Assembly (NCBI GenBank): GCA_030150505.1
Contig: JASLFS010000001.1
Location: 62,001 to 126,000 of the forward strand
Source: Vitreoscilla sp.
Lineage (GTDB): Bacteria > Pseudomonadota > Gammaproteobacteria > Burkholderiales > Neisseriaceae
DNA length: 64,000 nucleotides
Direction of reading: 5' to 3'
The notes under the pieces were generated by a model, which was not told the origin of the DNA, did no database searches, and saw nothing but the letters and a program-made list of their open reading frames with translations. A program made the translations under genes and the position numbers. Shown here one piece after another: positions 1 through 9,095 of the stretch; the first letter of the stretch is position 1, and each line of letters starts with the position of its first letter.

Positions 1-603
1 TGCTTCCTTGGTTAGCATGAGATTACGGACAATATAGTCCCTGTGCACAAATACTTTGGATTGTTTGGTTAATCTAGGTAATAGGGCTTCAATGGTTGCT
101 TTCCAGTATTTCTTTTGCTGATAGCTAAGTGGCTTACCAAGTTCTTTTTCAACAAACCAATCAGGAAATAGCTGTAGTTCTCTTAGCAAAACTTCTTCAT
201 TGTATTCAGGTAACACATCTGGCTGACTGGCTTTTTGTAAGTCAATTAGCGTGTCAATCGCCTCAAGCAGTAGTATTTTATGTACTTCTAGACGGCTATC
301 GTGTTGTAAAGCTGCCAAGTATGGTGTTTTGCCCAAATCTTCTAATGCCATAAATCCATTTTTAACATCATAGGCATAAATTTGTGGTACTTTAACAGCT
401 TGAAAAATCTTTTGAACTTTGAGATAAGGTTCGATTGACATACATTCAGGTGGTGCGTCCATGGCTATAACAGTTTTGCCATCATCAAATACCGCACGAA
501 AGTAGCGTCGAAAGTCTGCATCAGCGGCAGCAAATTCTAATTCAAAAGGTTGATTAGGGTATTGGTCTTTTAACCAATTATTTAATTCATTTTGTCGTTG
601 CAT
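1..603 (-). CDS. amgK: AmgK-like sugar 1-kinase (APH family), 3' end cut by window
   Basis: Open reading frame from ATG at 603 to the left edge (201 codons, no stop reached). It belongs to the aminoglycoside-phosphotransferase fold family. The family catalytic-loop motif is visible near the edge as VHRDYIVRNLML, with the catalytic Asp in HRD and the metal-binding Asn in RNLM. A lobe-linking segment MALEDLG also fits. In Neisseria and Pseudomonas the gene divergent from lptD is amgK, which phosphorylates N-acetylmuramate/GlcNAc at C1 in cell-wall recycling before MurU. The divergent position 69 bases from the lptD start supports the name; murU would be expected just left of the window. A generic COG3178 phosphotransferase is the alternative. 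Confidence 0.82.
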   Translation of the reverse strand, partial: MQRQNELNNWLKDQYPNQPFELEFAAADADFRRYFRAVFDDGKTVIAMDAPPECMSIEPYLKVQKIFQAVKVPQIYAYDVKNGFMALEDLGKTPYLAALQHDSRLEVHKILLLEAIDTLIDLQKASQPDVLPEYNEEVLLRELQLFPDWFVEKELGKPLSYQQKKYWKATIEALLPRLTKQSKVFVHRDYIVRNLMLTKEA

Positions 604-672
604 GGTCTTTTTTCAAGTAAAATAAGCGATTATTTTTAATTTAGTCACCAAAGTCACGAAAAGGTGTTTATT

Positions 673-2967
673 TTGTCTGAAACATTTTCATTAAAACCCA
701 TTTATCTTGCTGTAGCTGCCGTGGGTTTTTCAGGCAGCCTATGGGCTAGCCCGCTATCGTTGGGCTCTAGTAATGAAGCTGTATGTACACCTAATGCAGT
801 ATTTGTTGAACCAGCGCTACCAAGTGCTCAAAACAAACGGGTTGTTGATAACACTTATGTGGAAGCTGATGATATTAACGGGCAAATGCAGAATCAAGTG
901 CATGCTACAGGTCAGGTGATTATTGAACGAAATGAGCAAACAATCAATGCTGATGATGTTATTTACGATCAGCAGCAAGATAAAGCCATTGCAAAGAAAG
1001 ACTTTACTTTAACCCAAGGCAATACACATATTACGGGTCAAGATTTAGATTATCAGGTAACAGCCCAACAAGGTACAGCCATTAATGCTAAGTTTGAAAC
1101 CAACAGTGATGAAGGACGTCGTTTGCAAGGCGTTGGTGAGGAATTGGAAGTTAAGGGTAAAAATCGCTATGGTTTAAAACAAGCTCAGTTTAATACTTGT
1201 CGCCCAGGCGATGCGAGCTGGTATATCAAATCAAGTTCATTAGATGCTGATTATAATAATAATATCGGCGTTGCACGCAATGCAACTATCATGTTCAAAG
1301 ACGTTCCTATCTTGTATACGCCTTGGATGGATTTTCCATTAAGTGGAAACCGCAAAAGTGGTTTTTTACCACCAACAATTAAAGGCGGTTCAAACGGTTT
1401 TGAATTGGCCACACCATATTATTTGAATTTAGCACCCAATTACGATGCAACATTCACGCCACATTTAATGACCAATCGAGGATTGTTTTTAGGTGGTGAT
1501 GTACGGTACTTACAACCGAATTATCAAGGGCAGATTGCTGGAGAATACCTCAATAGCGATAAGAAAAGTGATGAGGATAATAGATATACGGTATCTGCTC
1601 AGCACAGACAAAAAATCAATGACAATATTCATTTTGGTATAGATTACAATCAGGTATCAGATGATGATTATATTCGTGACTTTGGTACACGATCTCAAGT
1701 TGCAGATGGTGCTCATTTAAATCGAGAATTTTGGTTAAGCCACCGTGCCAATGTTGCCAATGCACCACTTAGCACCATGTTAACTGTTCAGAAGTACCAA
1801 ACTTTACAAAACAATGAACGCAATATCGATATTCCTTATCGCTTGATGCCTCGTGTTGAAAGTAGATGGCAGAAATATTACGGTAAAATGTTTGTGAATA
1901 TGATGGGGCAATATACTCGATTCTCGCATCCAACCAAACAAGAAGGACAACGTTTTGTCGCTAATCCAAGTGTTAAATGGAATTTTGATAACCAATGGGG
2001 CTTTATTCGTCCACAAGTCGGCGTGCATGCTACTTACTACGATATAGATGCTTGGCGCAATAAAGACAGCCGAACCAAATCACGTGTTTTACCCATGCTG
2101 AGTTTGGATACTGGATTGTTTTTTGATCGAGAAACCAATTGGGGAGAAACCCCTATGGTGCAAACGTTAGAGCCACGTCTTTTCTATACGTATATCCCAT
2201 CAAAAAATCAAAGCGACATTCCTAATTTTGATGCTTCTGAAAACAGTTTTACTTTTAGTCAGTTATTCCGTCAAAATCGTTTTTCAGGACAAGATAGAAT
2301 TAATGCGGCTAATAATGTATCAGCAACCATTAGTACCAAATTTATTGAAACTGAAACAGGTTTAGAAAGATTTGGCGCTGGATTTGGTCAGAGACTGTAT
2401 TTAAAACGGGATGATGTGTCTTTGTCTGGTAATGTGAGAGAAAGAAGCAGCGGACGTTCTGATTTTGTGGCATTTGCTGGTGGAGATATTACCAAAAGCG
2501 TTCGCGTGGATACCAATTGGCACTATAACCAAGATTTGAATACCACTGAAACATTAAGCGCATCTGTGCGTTATCAGCCAGAGGCTGGTAAAACAGTTAG
2601 TTTGCGATATCGCTTAGGGCGAGATGAAGAAATTTACAATGGCGTATTTGGCAAAAATAGGCAAATTGATGGTGGTATTCAATGGCCAATAGCAAAGAAT
2701 TATTATATGGTGGCTCGATATAATTATTCTATGACAGAAAAACAAGCTTTAGAGAAATTGCTAGGTGTTGAATATAAGAGCAGCTGTGGTTGTTGGGGAG
2801 CAAGTGTTGTTGCTCAAAATTATGTTGTTGATAAAGACAGAACAAAAAATGCTATCTTTTTCCAACTATCATTAAAAGATTTAGGTGGCTTAGGTAATAA
2901 TTCTGCGGCAACTTTGCGACAAGCCATTCCAGGGTATAGAAATATGAATGAGGTTAACAAAAAATGA
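673..2967 (+). CDS. lptD: LPS-assembly protein LptD
   Basis: Outer-membrane beta-barrel that, with LptE, inserts lipooligosaccharide into the outer leaflet. About 764 aa. A signal peptide is followed by the periplasmic OstA-type domain (about residues 50-200) and a C-terminal barrel. The disulfide cysteines are visible: one soon after the signal peptide (C38), one in FNTC (C176) and a pair in SSCGCWG (C705, C707). The TTG start at 673 is chosen because AAAAGG lies 8 bases upstream and the N-terminus (MSETFSLKP) then lines up with neisserial LptD; a GTG at 664 overlaps that ribosome site. First gene of lptD-surA-pdxA, with a 4-base ATGA overlap into surA. The similarity to meningococcal LptD is very strong. 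Confidence 0.95.
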   Translation: MSETFSLKPIYLAVAAVGFSGSLWASPLSLGSSNEAVCTPNAVFVEPALPSAQNKRVVDNTYVEADDINGQMQNQVHATGQVIIERNEQTINADDVIYDQQQDKAIAKKDFTLTQGNTHITGQDLDYQVTAQQGTAINAKFETNSDEGRRLQGVGEELEVKGKNRYGLKQAQFNTCRPGDASWYIKSSSLDADYNNNIGVARNATIMFKDVPILYTPWMDFPLSGNRKSGFLPPTIKGGSNGFELATPYYLNLAPNYDATFTPHLMTNRGLFLGGDVRYLQPNYQGQIAGEYLNSDKKSDEDNRYTVSAQHRQKINDNIHFGIDYNQVSDDDYIRDFGTRSQVADGAHLNREFWLSHRANVANAPLSTMLTVQKYQTLQNNERNIDIPYRLMPRVESRWQKYYGKMFVNMMGQYTRFSHPTKQEGQRFVANPSVKWNFDNQWGFIRPQVGVHATYYDIDAWRNKDSRTKSRVLPMLSLDTGLFFDRETNWGETPMVQTLEPRLFYTYIPSKNQSDIPNFDASENSFTFSQLFRQNRFSGQDRINAANNVSATISTKFIETETGLERFGAGFGQRLYLKRDDVSLSGNVRERSSGRSDFVAFAGGDITKSVRVDTNWHYNQDLNTTETLSASVRYQPEAGKTVSLRYRLGRDEEIYNGVFGKNRQIDGGIQWPIAKNYYMVARYNYSMTEKQALEKLLGVEYKSSCGCWGASVVAQNYVVDKDRTKNAIFFQLSLKDLGGLGNNSAATLRQAIPGYRNMNEVNKK
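729..740 (-). repeat. DNA uptake sequence (simDUS) inside lptD
   Basis: Exact TTCAGGCAGCCT, the reverse complement of AGGCTGCCTGAA, within the signal-peptide coding part of lptD. It is the only exact copy inside a gene in this window; the others lie in intergenic terminators. Confidence 0.8.
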
Positions 2968-3917
2968 AATTAAAAAACTTTTTAGCAATGAGTACTTTGG
3001 CGTTGAGCATGCAATTGGCAATTTCTGCCCCTGTGGAATTTGTTGATCGCATTGTTGCAGTTGCTGAAAATCAAGTTATTACCATGAATGAATTTCAAAT
3101 GGAACTTGAACAGGCACAGCACAATTTGCCAAAAGGACAGACCGTTTCTCAACAAGATGTGTTACATGGTTTGATCGATAAAGCATTGTTATTAACAGTG
3201 GCAGAGCGCAATGGAATTGTTGTGAGTGAAGAAGAAATTGATTCTTCATTAGAAAATATTGCGAAAGCCAATAAGATTAGCATTGATCAAGTTTATCAAA
3301 ATGTTGCCAAAGAAAGTGGCTTTAGCAAAAAGGCAGTACGCAAAGAAATTGCCCAAGGCTTGTTGGTTAATAAAGTTACAGAGCGTGAGGTGTTGAGCCG
3401 AATCCACGTTTCAGAAGAAGAGATTGATCAATTATTGGCAACAGGGCAGGTGCAGTTACCAGCAGATGCTGATACGCGCATGACTCAATATGATACTCGT
3501 CATATTTTGATTACCATTGACCAAACCACACCAGAGCCAGTTGCTAAAAAGAAAATTGAAGAAATTCAAACCCGTTTAAAAGTAGGTGAAGCTTTTGATA
3601 GCTTAGCGCGTACTTATTCTCAAGATCCTGGTAGTGCTGCTAATGGTGGTTCATTAGGTTGGGTGCCTGAAGGTGTGATGGTTCCTGAATTTGAACAAGC
3701 GATGGTAACTTTACCAACAGGTGTTGTCAGTCAACCAATACGCAGTGTTTTTGGTTACCATTTGGTGCGTGTTGATGGTAAACGAGATGTTGATGCGAAA
3801 GATGTGGCTTTGCGCCAACAAGCTCAACAAATGATTACTGGACAACGTGCTGGGCAAGTTTATCAAGAAATGATGCAGCAATTGCGTAAAGATGCTCATA
3901 TCGAAGTTCGTATGTAA
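2964..3917 (+). CDS. surA: Periplasmic chaperone/peptidyl-prolyl isomerase SurA
   Basis: Helps fold outer-membrane proteins such as LptD in the periplasm. 317 aa with a signal peptide ending near AISA. An N-terminal chaperone domain (SurA_N, about 25-150) is followed by a single parvulin domain (about 175-275, with RHILI and GGSLGWVPEG) and a short C-terminal helix. E. coli SurA (about 430 aa) carries two parvulin domains; this one has one, as in neisserial forms. The ATG overlaps the lptD stop (ATGA), and its own TAA overlaps the pdxA ATG (TAATG), so translation is probably coupled. Confidence 0.92.
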   Translation: MKLKNFLAMSTLALSMQLAISAPVEFVDRIVAVAENQVITMNEFQMELEQAQHNLPKGQTVSQQDVLHGLIDKALLLTVAERNGIVVSEEEIDSSLENIAKANKISIDQVYQNVAKESGFSKKAVRKEIAQGLLVNKVTEREVLSRIHVSEEEIDQLLATGQVQLPADADTRMTQYDTRHILITIDQTTPEPVAKKKIEEIQTRLKVGEAFDSLARTYSQDPGSAANGGSLGWVPEGVMVPEFEQAMVTLPTGVVSQPIRSVFGYHLVRVDGKRDVDAKDVALRQQAQQMITGQRAGQVYQEMMQQLRKDAHIEVRM

Positions 3918-4891
3918 TGATGACTATTATTGCGATTACATCAGGAGAACCTGCTGGTATTGGTCCTGATATTTGTCTACAAGTTGCCTTAATACCACAG
4001 CCATGTACGGTTGTGGTATTGGGTGATATGAACGTATTGCAAAATCGTGCGGATGCATTGAACTTACCCGTTCGATTGGTTTCTTATGAAGAGGGAAAAG
4101 TAGCGCAGCCAAATGAATTGTTGGTTTGGCATGTTCCTGTTCAAGCTGATGTTGTTGCAGGGCAATTGCAAGCGGATAATAGTCATTATGTATTAAAGAT
4201 GTTGGATGTTGCATTTGATGGCATTCAAAATGGTGTTTTTTCGGCCATGGTAACCGCACCTGTTCACAAAGGCATCATTAATGATGCTGGCGTTAACTTT
4301 AGCGGTCATACCGAATATTTAGCAGATAAAAGCAAAACGCCAAAAGTGGTGATGATGTTGGCTGGAGGCGGTTTGCGGGTGGCATTAGCAACGACGCATC
4401 TGCCATTGATTGAAGTTTCAAATAATATTACTCAAGAATCATTGCATCAAGTTATTGATATTTTATATGCTGATTTATGTCATAAATTTCATATTGAGCA
4501 CCCCACTATTTTGGTAGCCGGGTTAAATCCCCACGCTGGCGAAGGTGGGCATATGGGCACAGAAGAAATTGATATTATTGAGCCTGTGTTAACTGAATAT
4601 CAGCAACGAGGCTGGGATATACGTGGACCGTATCCAGCAGATACTTTATTCCAACCTTTTATGTTGAAAGATGCAGATGCTGTTTTGGCAATGTATCACG
4701 ACCAAGGCTTACCAGTATTGAAATACGCTAGTTTTGGCAAGGGTGTTAATATTACTTTAGGATTACCATTTATTCGTACGTCAGTGGATCACGGTACAGC
4801 CTTGGATTTGGCTGGAAGTGGGCAGGCTGATGCGGGTAGTTTAATGGTGGCTATTACTGAAGCATATAAAATGCTTCCGATCACGGATTGA
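3917..4891 (+). CDS. pdxA: 4-hydroxythreonine-4-phosphate dehydrogenase PdxA
   Basis: NAD-dependent oxidation of 4-phosphohydroxy-L-threonine in pyridoxal-phosphate synthesis. 324 aa, full length. Family motifs are present: TSGEPAGIGPD at the N-terminus, SGHTEYLA, LNPHAGEGGHMG with a metal-binding His, and YHDQGLPVLKY followed by VDHGTALDLAG. The first of two adjacent ATG codons overlaps the surA stop; either may be used. The surA-pdxA linkage is the same as in enterobacteria, where rsmA follows; here it is followed by the mla operon. Confidence 0.95.
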   Translation: MMTIIAITSGEPAGIGPDICLQVALIPQPCTVVVLGDMNVLQNRADALNLPVRLVSYEEGKVAQPNELLVWHVPVQADVVAGQLQADNSHYVLKMLDVAFDGIQNGVFSAMVTAPVHKGIINDAGVNFSGHTEYLADKSKTPKVVMMLAGGGLRVALATTHLPLIEVSNNITQESLHQVIDILYADLCHKFHIEHPTILVAGLNPHAGEGGHMGTEEIDIIEPVLTEYQQRGWDIRGPYPADTLFQPFMLKDADAVLAMYHDQGLPVLKYASFGKGVNITLGLPFIRTSVDHGTALDLAGSGQADAGSLMVAITEAYKMLPITD

Positions 4892-4983
4892 TTTTTACAA
4901 TGGTGCTAAACTTGCTTGTTGGCATCACTTTCAATTAACATACATGAGTGTTTGTTTAATTTTACTTTCATATTGAGTCACGC

Positions 4984-5787
4984 ATGACAGCTTTTGTAGA
5001 GTTTAAAAATGTTGACTTTGCTTATGATGAGAGTCGCCCAATTTTAAAAAATATTAATTTTAAAATTGAAGATGGGCACTTTGCTGCCATTATGGGTGGC
5101 TCTGGTAGTGGTAAAACAACGTTATTGCGTTTGATTACTCGCCAGCTTAGCCCCAATCGTGGGCAGGTTCTTATTCAAGGTAAAGATTTAGCCAGTTTTA
5201 GTGCAGATGAGATGTATCAGCATCGTCGTCGCATGGGTGTTTTGTTTCAGTTTGGTGCTTTATTTACAGATTTATCAGTTTTTGACAACATTGCATTTCC
5301 ATTGCGTGAACATACTAAGTTGCCTGAGAGTGTGATTCGTGACTTGGTGGTGTTGAAGTTAAATGCAGTGGGTTTACGTGGTATTGAACGGCTAATGCCT
5401 TCAGAGCTATCTGGTGGTATGGCACGCCGTGTTGCTTTGGCTAGAACCATTGCATTAGACCCTGAGTTACTGATGTATGATGAGCCATTTACAGGTTTGG
5501 ATCCAATTTCACTAGGTGTTATTGCTCATTTAATTTCTAGAGTTAATAAAGCATTAGGTGCAACCAGTATTATGGTTACTCATGATATTCAACGCTCATT
5601 AGAGATTGTTGATCAGGTGATATTTTTGGCTCATGGTGAGGTTTTGTATTCAGGCAGCCCTAATGAGATGGCTGATAAAAACTCACCATGGATTAATCAA
5701 TTTATTCAAGGTTCGCCAACTGGACCCGTAGAGTATCGTTATTCTGTAGATAAAACGCTACAAGAAGATTTAATGGCGGTTAAATAA
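4984..5787 (+). CDS. mlaF: Mla lipid transport ATPase MlaF
   Basis: Cytoplasmic ABC ATPase of the MlaFEDB complex that moves phospholipids between the membranes to keep outer-membrane lipid asymmetry. 267 aa. Walker A is GGSGSGKTT (about residues 37-45), the signature is LSGGMARR and Walker B is LLMYDEPFTGLDP, followed by the H-loop VTHD. LSGGM is typical of the Mla/MCE-type ATPases. First gene of mlaFEDCBA; its stop overlaps the mlaE ATG. A near-DUS (11/12) lies at 5649-5660. Confidence 0.95.
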   Translation: MTAFVEFKNVDFAYDESRPILKNINFKIEDGHFAAIMGGSGSGKTTLLRLITRQLSPNRGQVLIQGKDLASFSADEMYQHRRRMGVLFQFGALFTDLSVFDNIAFPLREHTKLPESVIRDLVVLKLNAVGLRGIERLMPSELSGGMARRVALARTIALDPELLMYDEPFTGLDPISLGVIAHLISRVNKALGATSIMVTHDIQRSLEIVDQVIFLAHGEVLYSGSPNEMADKNSPWINQFIQGSPTGPVEYRYSVDKTLQEDLMAVK

Positions 5788-6563
5788 TGAAGTTTATACA
5801 ATTATTAGGTGCGAAAGCACTCAATGTTTTAGCATCATTAGGTACGCTAACTGTATTTTTTCTGAGCATTTTAAGGCACTCAGGAATTGTTTTAACGCGC
5901 CCTAGATTAACCATTCGCCAGATTTATTTTTCAGGTGTTTTGTCCATTATTATTATTGCCGTATCAGGCTTGTTTGTCGGCATGGTTCTTGGACTACAAG
6001 GTTATACACAGCTGGTGAAATTTAAAGCAGCTGATGCTTTAGGTTTTATGGTTGCTGCTGGTTTATTGCGTGAATTAGGACCAGTATTGGCTGCCATTTT
6101 ATTTGCCAGCAGCGCTGGTGGCGCTATGACCAGTGAAATTGGTTTGATGAAAACCACTGAGCAGTTAGATGCGATGAGTGTGATGGCTATTAATCCAGTT
6201 ACTCGCGTGGTTGCCCCACGGTTTTGGGCTGGTATTATTTCAATGCCGCTATTGGCTGCTATTTTCAGCTTGTGTGGTATTTTTGGTGCTTATGCTATCG
6301 GCGTATGGCATCTTGGGTTAGATGGTGGTGTTTTTTGGGCGCAAATGCAGTCTAATATCGATTGGCATTATGACGTCTTAAATGGAACCATTAAATCCAT
6401 TGTATTCGGTGTCGCAGTAACTTTGATTGCCTTGCACCAAGGTTTTGCATGTAGAGCAACGCCTGAAGGCATCTTACGAGCAACCACAAAAACTGTTGTA
6501 GCCAGTGCTTTAGTTATTTTGGCATTAGATTTTATTTTAACCGCATTTATGTTTACTGAGTAA
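5787..6563 (+). CDS. mlaE: Mla lipid transport permease MlaE
   Basis: Integral inner-membrane permease (MlaE/YrbE family) of the Mla phospholipid transporter. 258 aa with about five hydrophobic segments. The conserved family stretch runs ALGFMVAAGLLRELGPVLAA followed by GGAMTSEIGLMKTTEQLDAM, where the coupling helix meets MlaF. The ATG overlaps the mlaF stop and mlaD follows after 4 bases. Confidence 0.94.
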   Translation: MKFIQLLGAKALNVLASLGTLTVFFLSILRHSGIVLTRPRLTIRQIYFSGVLSIIIIAVSGLFVGMVLGLQGYTQLVKFKAADALGFMVAAGLLRELGPVLAAILFASSAGGAMTSEIGLMKTTEQLDAMSVMAINPVTRVVAPRFWAGIISMPLLAAIFSLCGIFGAYAIGVWHLGLDGGVFWAQMQSNIDWHYDVLNGTIKSIVFGVAVTLIALHQGFACRATPEGILRATTKTVVASALVILALDFILTAFMFTE

Positions 6564-6567
6564 AACC

Positions 6568-7038
6568 ATGAAACAACGTACATTAGAGTTATGGGTTGGA
6601 TTTTTTGTATTAATTGGCATTATCGCCCTGGCTTTTTTAGCTTTTAATGTGGCTTCGGGCAGTATTAATAATACGCCTGCGCATAGCTACAAATTGCATG
6701 CTGCATTTAGTGATATTGGTGGTTTGAAAGTAAAATCACCTGTTAAATCTGCTGGTGTGTTGGTGGGGCGAGTATCTGATATTAGTTTAAACCCGAAAAC
6801 ATTTGAAGCAGATGTTACCTTAACCATGGATGATAGATATCAGTTCAGTGAAGATGTATCTGCTGAGATTTTGACTTCTGGTATTTTGGGTGAACAATAT
6901 ATTGGTTTATTGCAAGGTGGTGATGAAGAAATGCTAAGTGATGGCGGCGAAATCACCATGACCAGTTCTGCTTTGGTATTAGAACAGTTAATTGGTAAAT
7001 TCATGACCAGTTTTGCAGAAAAAAACAGTGAAGAATAA
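6568..7038 (+). CDS. mlaD: MCE-domain substrate-binding protein MlaD
   Basis: Membrane-anchored MCE protein that forms the hexameric lipid channel on the periplasmic side of MlaFE. 156 aa. One N-terminal transmembrane helix (about 6-26) is followed by a single MCE domain (about 40-118) with the usual FSDIGGLKVKSPVKSAGVLVG core and GEQYIGLLQGG. It is shorter than the E. coli protein (183 aa), mainly at the C-terminus, as is common in Betaproteobacteria. Confidence 0.93.
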   Translation: MKQRTLELWVGFFVLIGIIALAFLAFNVASGSINNTPAHSYKLHAAFSDIGGLKVKSPVKSAGVLVGRVSDISLNPKTFEADVTLTMDDRYQFSEDVSAEILTSGILGEQYIGLLQGGDEEMLSDGGEITMTSSALVLEQLIGKFMTSFAEKNSEE

Positions 7039-7081
7039 TTATTAAATATAACAATAAATATCAAGAAACAAGGACATTGTA

Positions 7082-7672
7082 ATGAAAAAATTCTCTATGG
7101 CTAGCGCCTTAAGTATTGCCGTATTAAGCATTAGCATGGCAATTGCTGCTCCTGCAGATGCAGTGAATCAGTTGAAACAAAACTCAACTCAAGTATTAAC
7201 TATTTTGAAAAAAGATAATGGTCGCAACAGCAGCCAAGTACGAGCGGAAGCAGAACGTTATGCAACGCCTTATTTTGATTTTCAGCGCATGACTGCCTTG
7301 GCAGTTGGTGCTCCGTGGAGAAATGCATCAGCAGCGCAAAAAACAGCATTAACGCAAGAATTCAAAACACTTTTGATTAGAACTTACTCAGGCACTATGC
7401 TGAAGTTTAAAAATGCAAAAGTGAATATTAAAGATCAGCCTATTGTTAAAGGCAATCAAATTACGGTGAAAACAGAAGTTGATATTGGCGATGGCAAACC
7501 AGTTATTATGGATTACACAATGTACGAAAGTGGTAATAAATATCGTATTTACAATGTTTCTGTTGAAGGCGCTAGTTTGGTAACTGTTTATCGCAATCAA
7601 TTTGGTGAAACCATTCGTAAAAATGGCATCGATGGGTTAATTAAAGAACTTAAAACAAAAAACGGTAAATAA
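7082..7672 (+). CDS. mlaC: Periplasmic phospholipid-binding protein MlaC
   Basis: Soluble periplasmic carrier that ferries phospholipid between MlaA in the outer membrane and MlaD. 196 aa. The signal peptide is cleaved near AIAA-PADA. The Tol-Tol-Ttg2 (MlaC) domain is recognised from FDFQRMTALAVG, the TYSGTMLKF region and the DGLIKELKTK end. A ribosome site (AAGGA) lies 8 bases upstream of the ATG. Confidence 0.93.
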   Translation: MKKFSMASALSIAVLSISMAIAAPADAVNQLKQNSTQVLTILKKDNGRNSSQVRAEAERYATPYFDFQRMTALAVGAPWRNASAAQKTALTQEFKTLLIRTYSGTMLKFKNAKVNIKDQPIVKGNQITVKTEVDIGDGKPVIMDYTMYESGNKYRIYNVSVEGASLVTVYRNQFGETIRKNGIDGLIKELKTKNGK

Positions 7673-7676
7673 TGTT

Positions 7677-7961
7677 ATGCAAATGCAATGTGATAATCAT
7701 TGCCTCAAGTTATCGGGCAATATGACGGTGATTGATATCACCGAGAGTGATATCAATCATTTGATGAGTTTGTTGAAAGAGGCTGATATTCAAAAAGTTG
7801 ATTTAGCCAATGTTGCTAAAGCAGATTCAGCTTGCGTGACATTTTTAATCACTATTTTTCGTGAATACAGTGGCAAACAGATTCAATTGGAAAATATTCC
7901 AAATACCGTTTTAGCATTGTTAGATTTGTATGAATTGAATAATTGGATCACAGCGGCATGA
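7677..7961 (+). CDS. mlaB: STAS-domain protein MlaB
   Basis: Small cytoplasmic STAS protein that binds MlaF and stabilises the MlaFEDB complex. 94 aa. The single STAS domain has the usual strand-helix pattern, with DLANVAKADSACVTFL as the conserved loop and helix. It lies 4 bases after mlaC, and its TGA overlaps the mlaA ATG. Small and divergent, so the name leans on operon position. Confidence 0.85.
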   Translation: MQMQCDNHCLKLSGNMTVIDITESDINHLMSLLKEADIQKVDLANVAKADSACVTFLITIFREYSGKQIQLENIPNTVLALLDLYELNNWITAA

Positions 7962-8908
7962 TAAAAAAAATATATTTAGTTTGCGCATTGGCATTGATGT
8001 CAACGGCAGCTTTTGCACAAACCGATTCGGATGAAGGCCAGACGCTGATATCAGAACAAAGCAAAGCTGTTGTGGCTACTGATACAGCTTATGATGCTGA
8101 TATTATTGCAGCACGCAATATTTTGAACTATGACCCATACGAAAAATATAATCGTTGGATGTTTAATGTTAACGATACTGTCGATAGAAATGTTGTTGTA
8201 CCTGTGACCAAAGGTTATCGAAAAGTTGTGCCTGGTCCTGTTCGCACAGGAGCAAGAAACTTTTTTAATAACTTGCGTGACGTGCTGAGTTTTGGCAGTA
8301 ATGTATTGCGTTTAGATATTAAAAGAGCCAGTGAAGATTTGGTGCGATTCGGTCTAAATACTACTTTTGGTTTAGGTGGTTTGATTGATATTGCTGGCGC
8401 AGCTCAGATGCCAAATAACAAAAACACATTGGGCGATACCTTATCTTCATGGGGTTGGAAAAATAGCCATTATTTTGTGTTGCCAGTTTTAGGCCCATCT
8501 ACTGTGAGAGATGGTATTGCTAGTTCTGCCACGGTTATTTATCCGATTGATCGCATGTTTATTAATGACCGCGGTTATCGTTATATCGCTCCTATTTGGG
8601 CTGGTTTGGATAAGCGTGAGTCGTTATTGGATTTAAGTGACAGCTTGGAAATGGCTGCGGTGGATCGCTATGCGTATGTGCGTGATGTTTACATGACAAT
8701 GCGTGCAGAACAAATTGGTTTAGATATCACCATTGATAATTTAGATATCGATGATTTGGTTTCAGATGATGATGGCATCATTGATGTTGCTCATGAGGAA
8801 TCGATTATTGTGGAAAGTACTGGAGACATGCCGCAGGATTCTGTGGCTGACATGTCAGTACAAGAGTTTTTAATGCAGGATTCAGTTGAAGAAACTGATT
8901 TAAATTAA
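7958..8908 (+). CDS. mlaA: Outer-membrane phospholipid-removal protein MlaA (VacJ)
   Basis: Ring-shaped outer-membrane protein that removes misplaced phospholipids from the outer leaflet and passes them to MlaC. About 316 aa from the ATG at 7958, which overlaps the mlaB stop (ATGA) and gives a proper signal peptide (MIKKIYLVCALALMSTAAFA). Family motifs include YDPYEKYNRWMFNVND, NFFNNLRD, RFGLNTTFGLGGL and GPSTVRDG. No lipobox Cys is seen, so unlike E. coli MlaA it may not be a lipoprotein. The Asp/Glu-rich C-terminal tail is an extension beyond the conserved domain. Last gene of the operon. Confidence 0.93.
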   Translation: MIKKIYLVCALALMSTAAFAQTDSDEGQTLISEQSKAVVATDTAYDADIIAARNILNYDPYEKYNRWMFNVNDTVDRNVVVPVTKGYRKVVPGPVRTGARNFFNNLRDVLSFGSNVLRLDIKRASEDLVRFGLNTTFGLGGLIDIAGAAQMPNNKNTLGDTLSSWGWKNSHYFVLPVLGPSTVRDGIASSATVIYPIDRMFINDRGYRYIAPIWAGLDKRESLLDLSDSLEMAAVDRYAYVRDVYMTMRAEQIGLDITIDNLDIDDLVSDDDGIIDVAHEESIIVESTGDMPQDSVADMSVQEFLMQDSVEETDLN

Positions 8909-8918
8909 GTCATCTGAA

Positions 8919-8967
8919 TTACCTTTGAATTTAATACGGTGTTATTGGGTTCAAAGGTAACGTTTTA
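8919..8967 (+). terminator. Intrinsic terminator after mlaA
   Basis: Perfect 11-bp inverted repeat (TTACCTTTGAA at 8919-8929 and TTCAAAGGTAA at 8950-8960), loop of 20 bases, followed by CGTTTTAT. It ends the mla operon. Confidence 0.6.
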
Positions 8968-9095
8968 TATGGATTTCCTAGCTGATTTTTCAGGTTTTAT
9001 GGTTGGAAAAATTAGCTGTACTGCCATTATCTTTGCTATGATGCTAAGAGTTATTTCTCATTAGTAATTAAGAGCTTTCATTAAGGAGTTTGGAT

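Noticed and set aside
129..353. Short + strand frame of 74 codons
   Set aside because: It is the antisense of amgK, whose reading frame on the minus strand shows kinase motifs.
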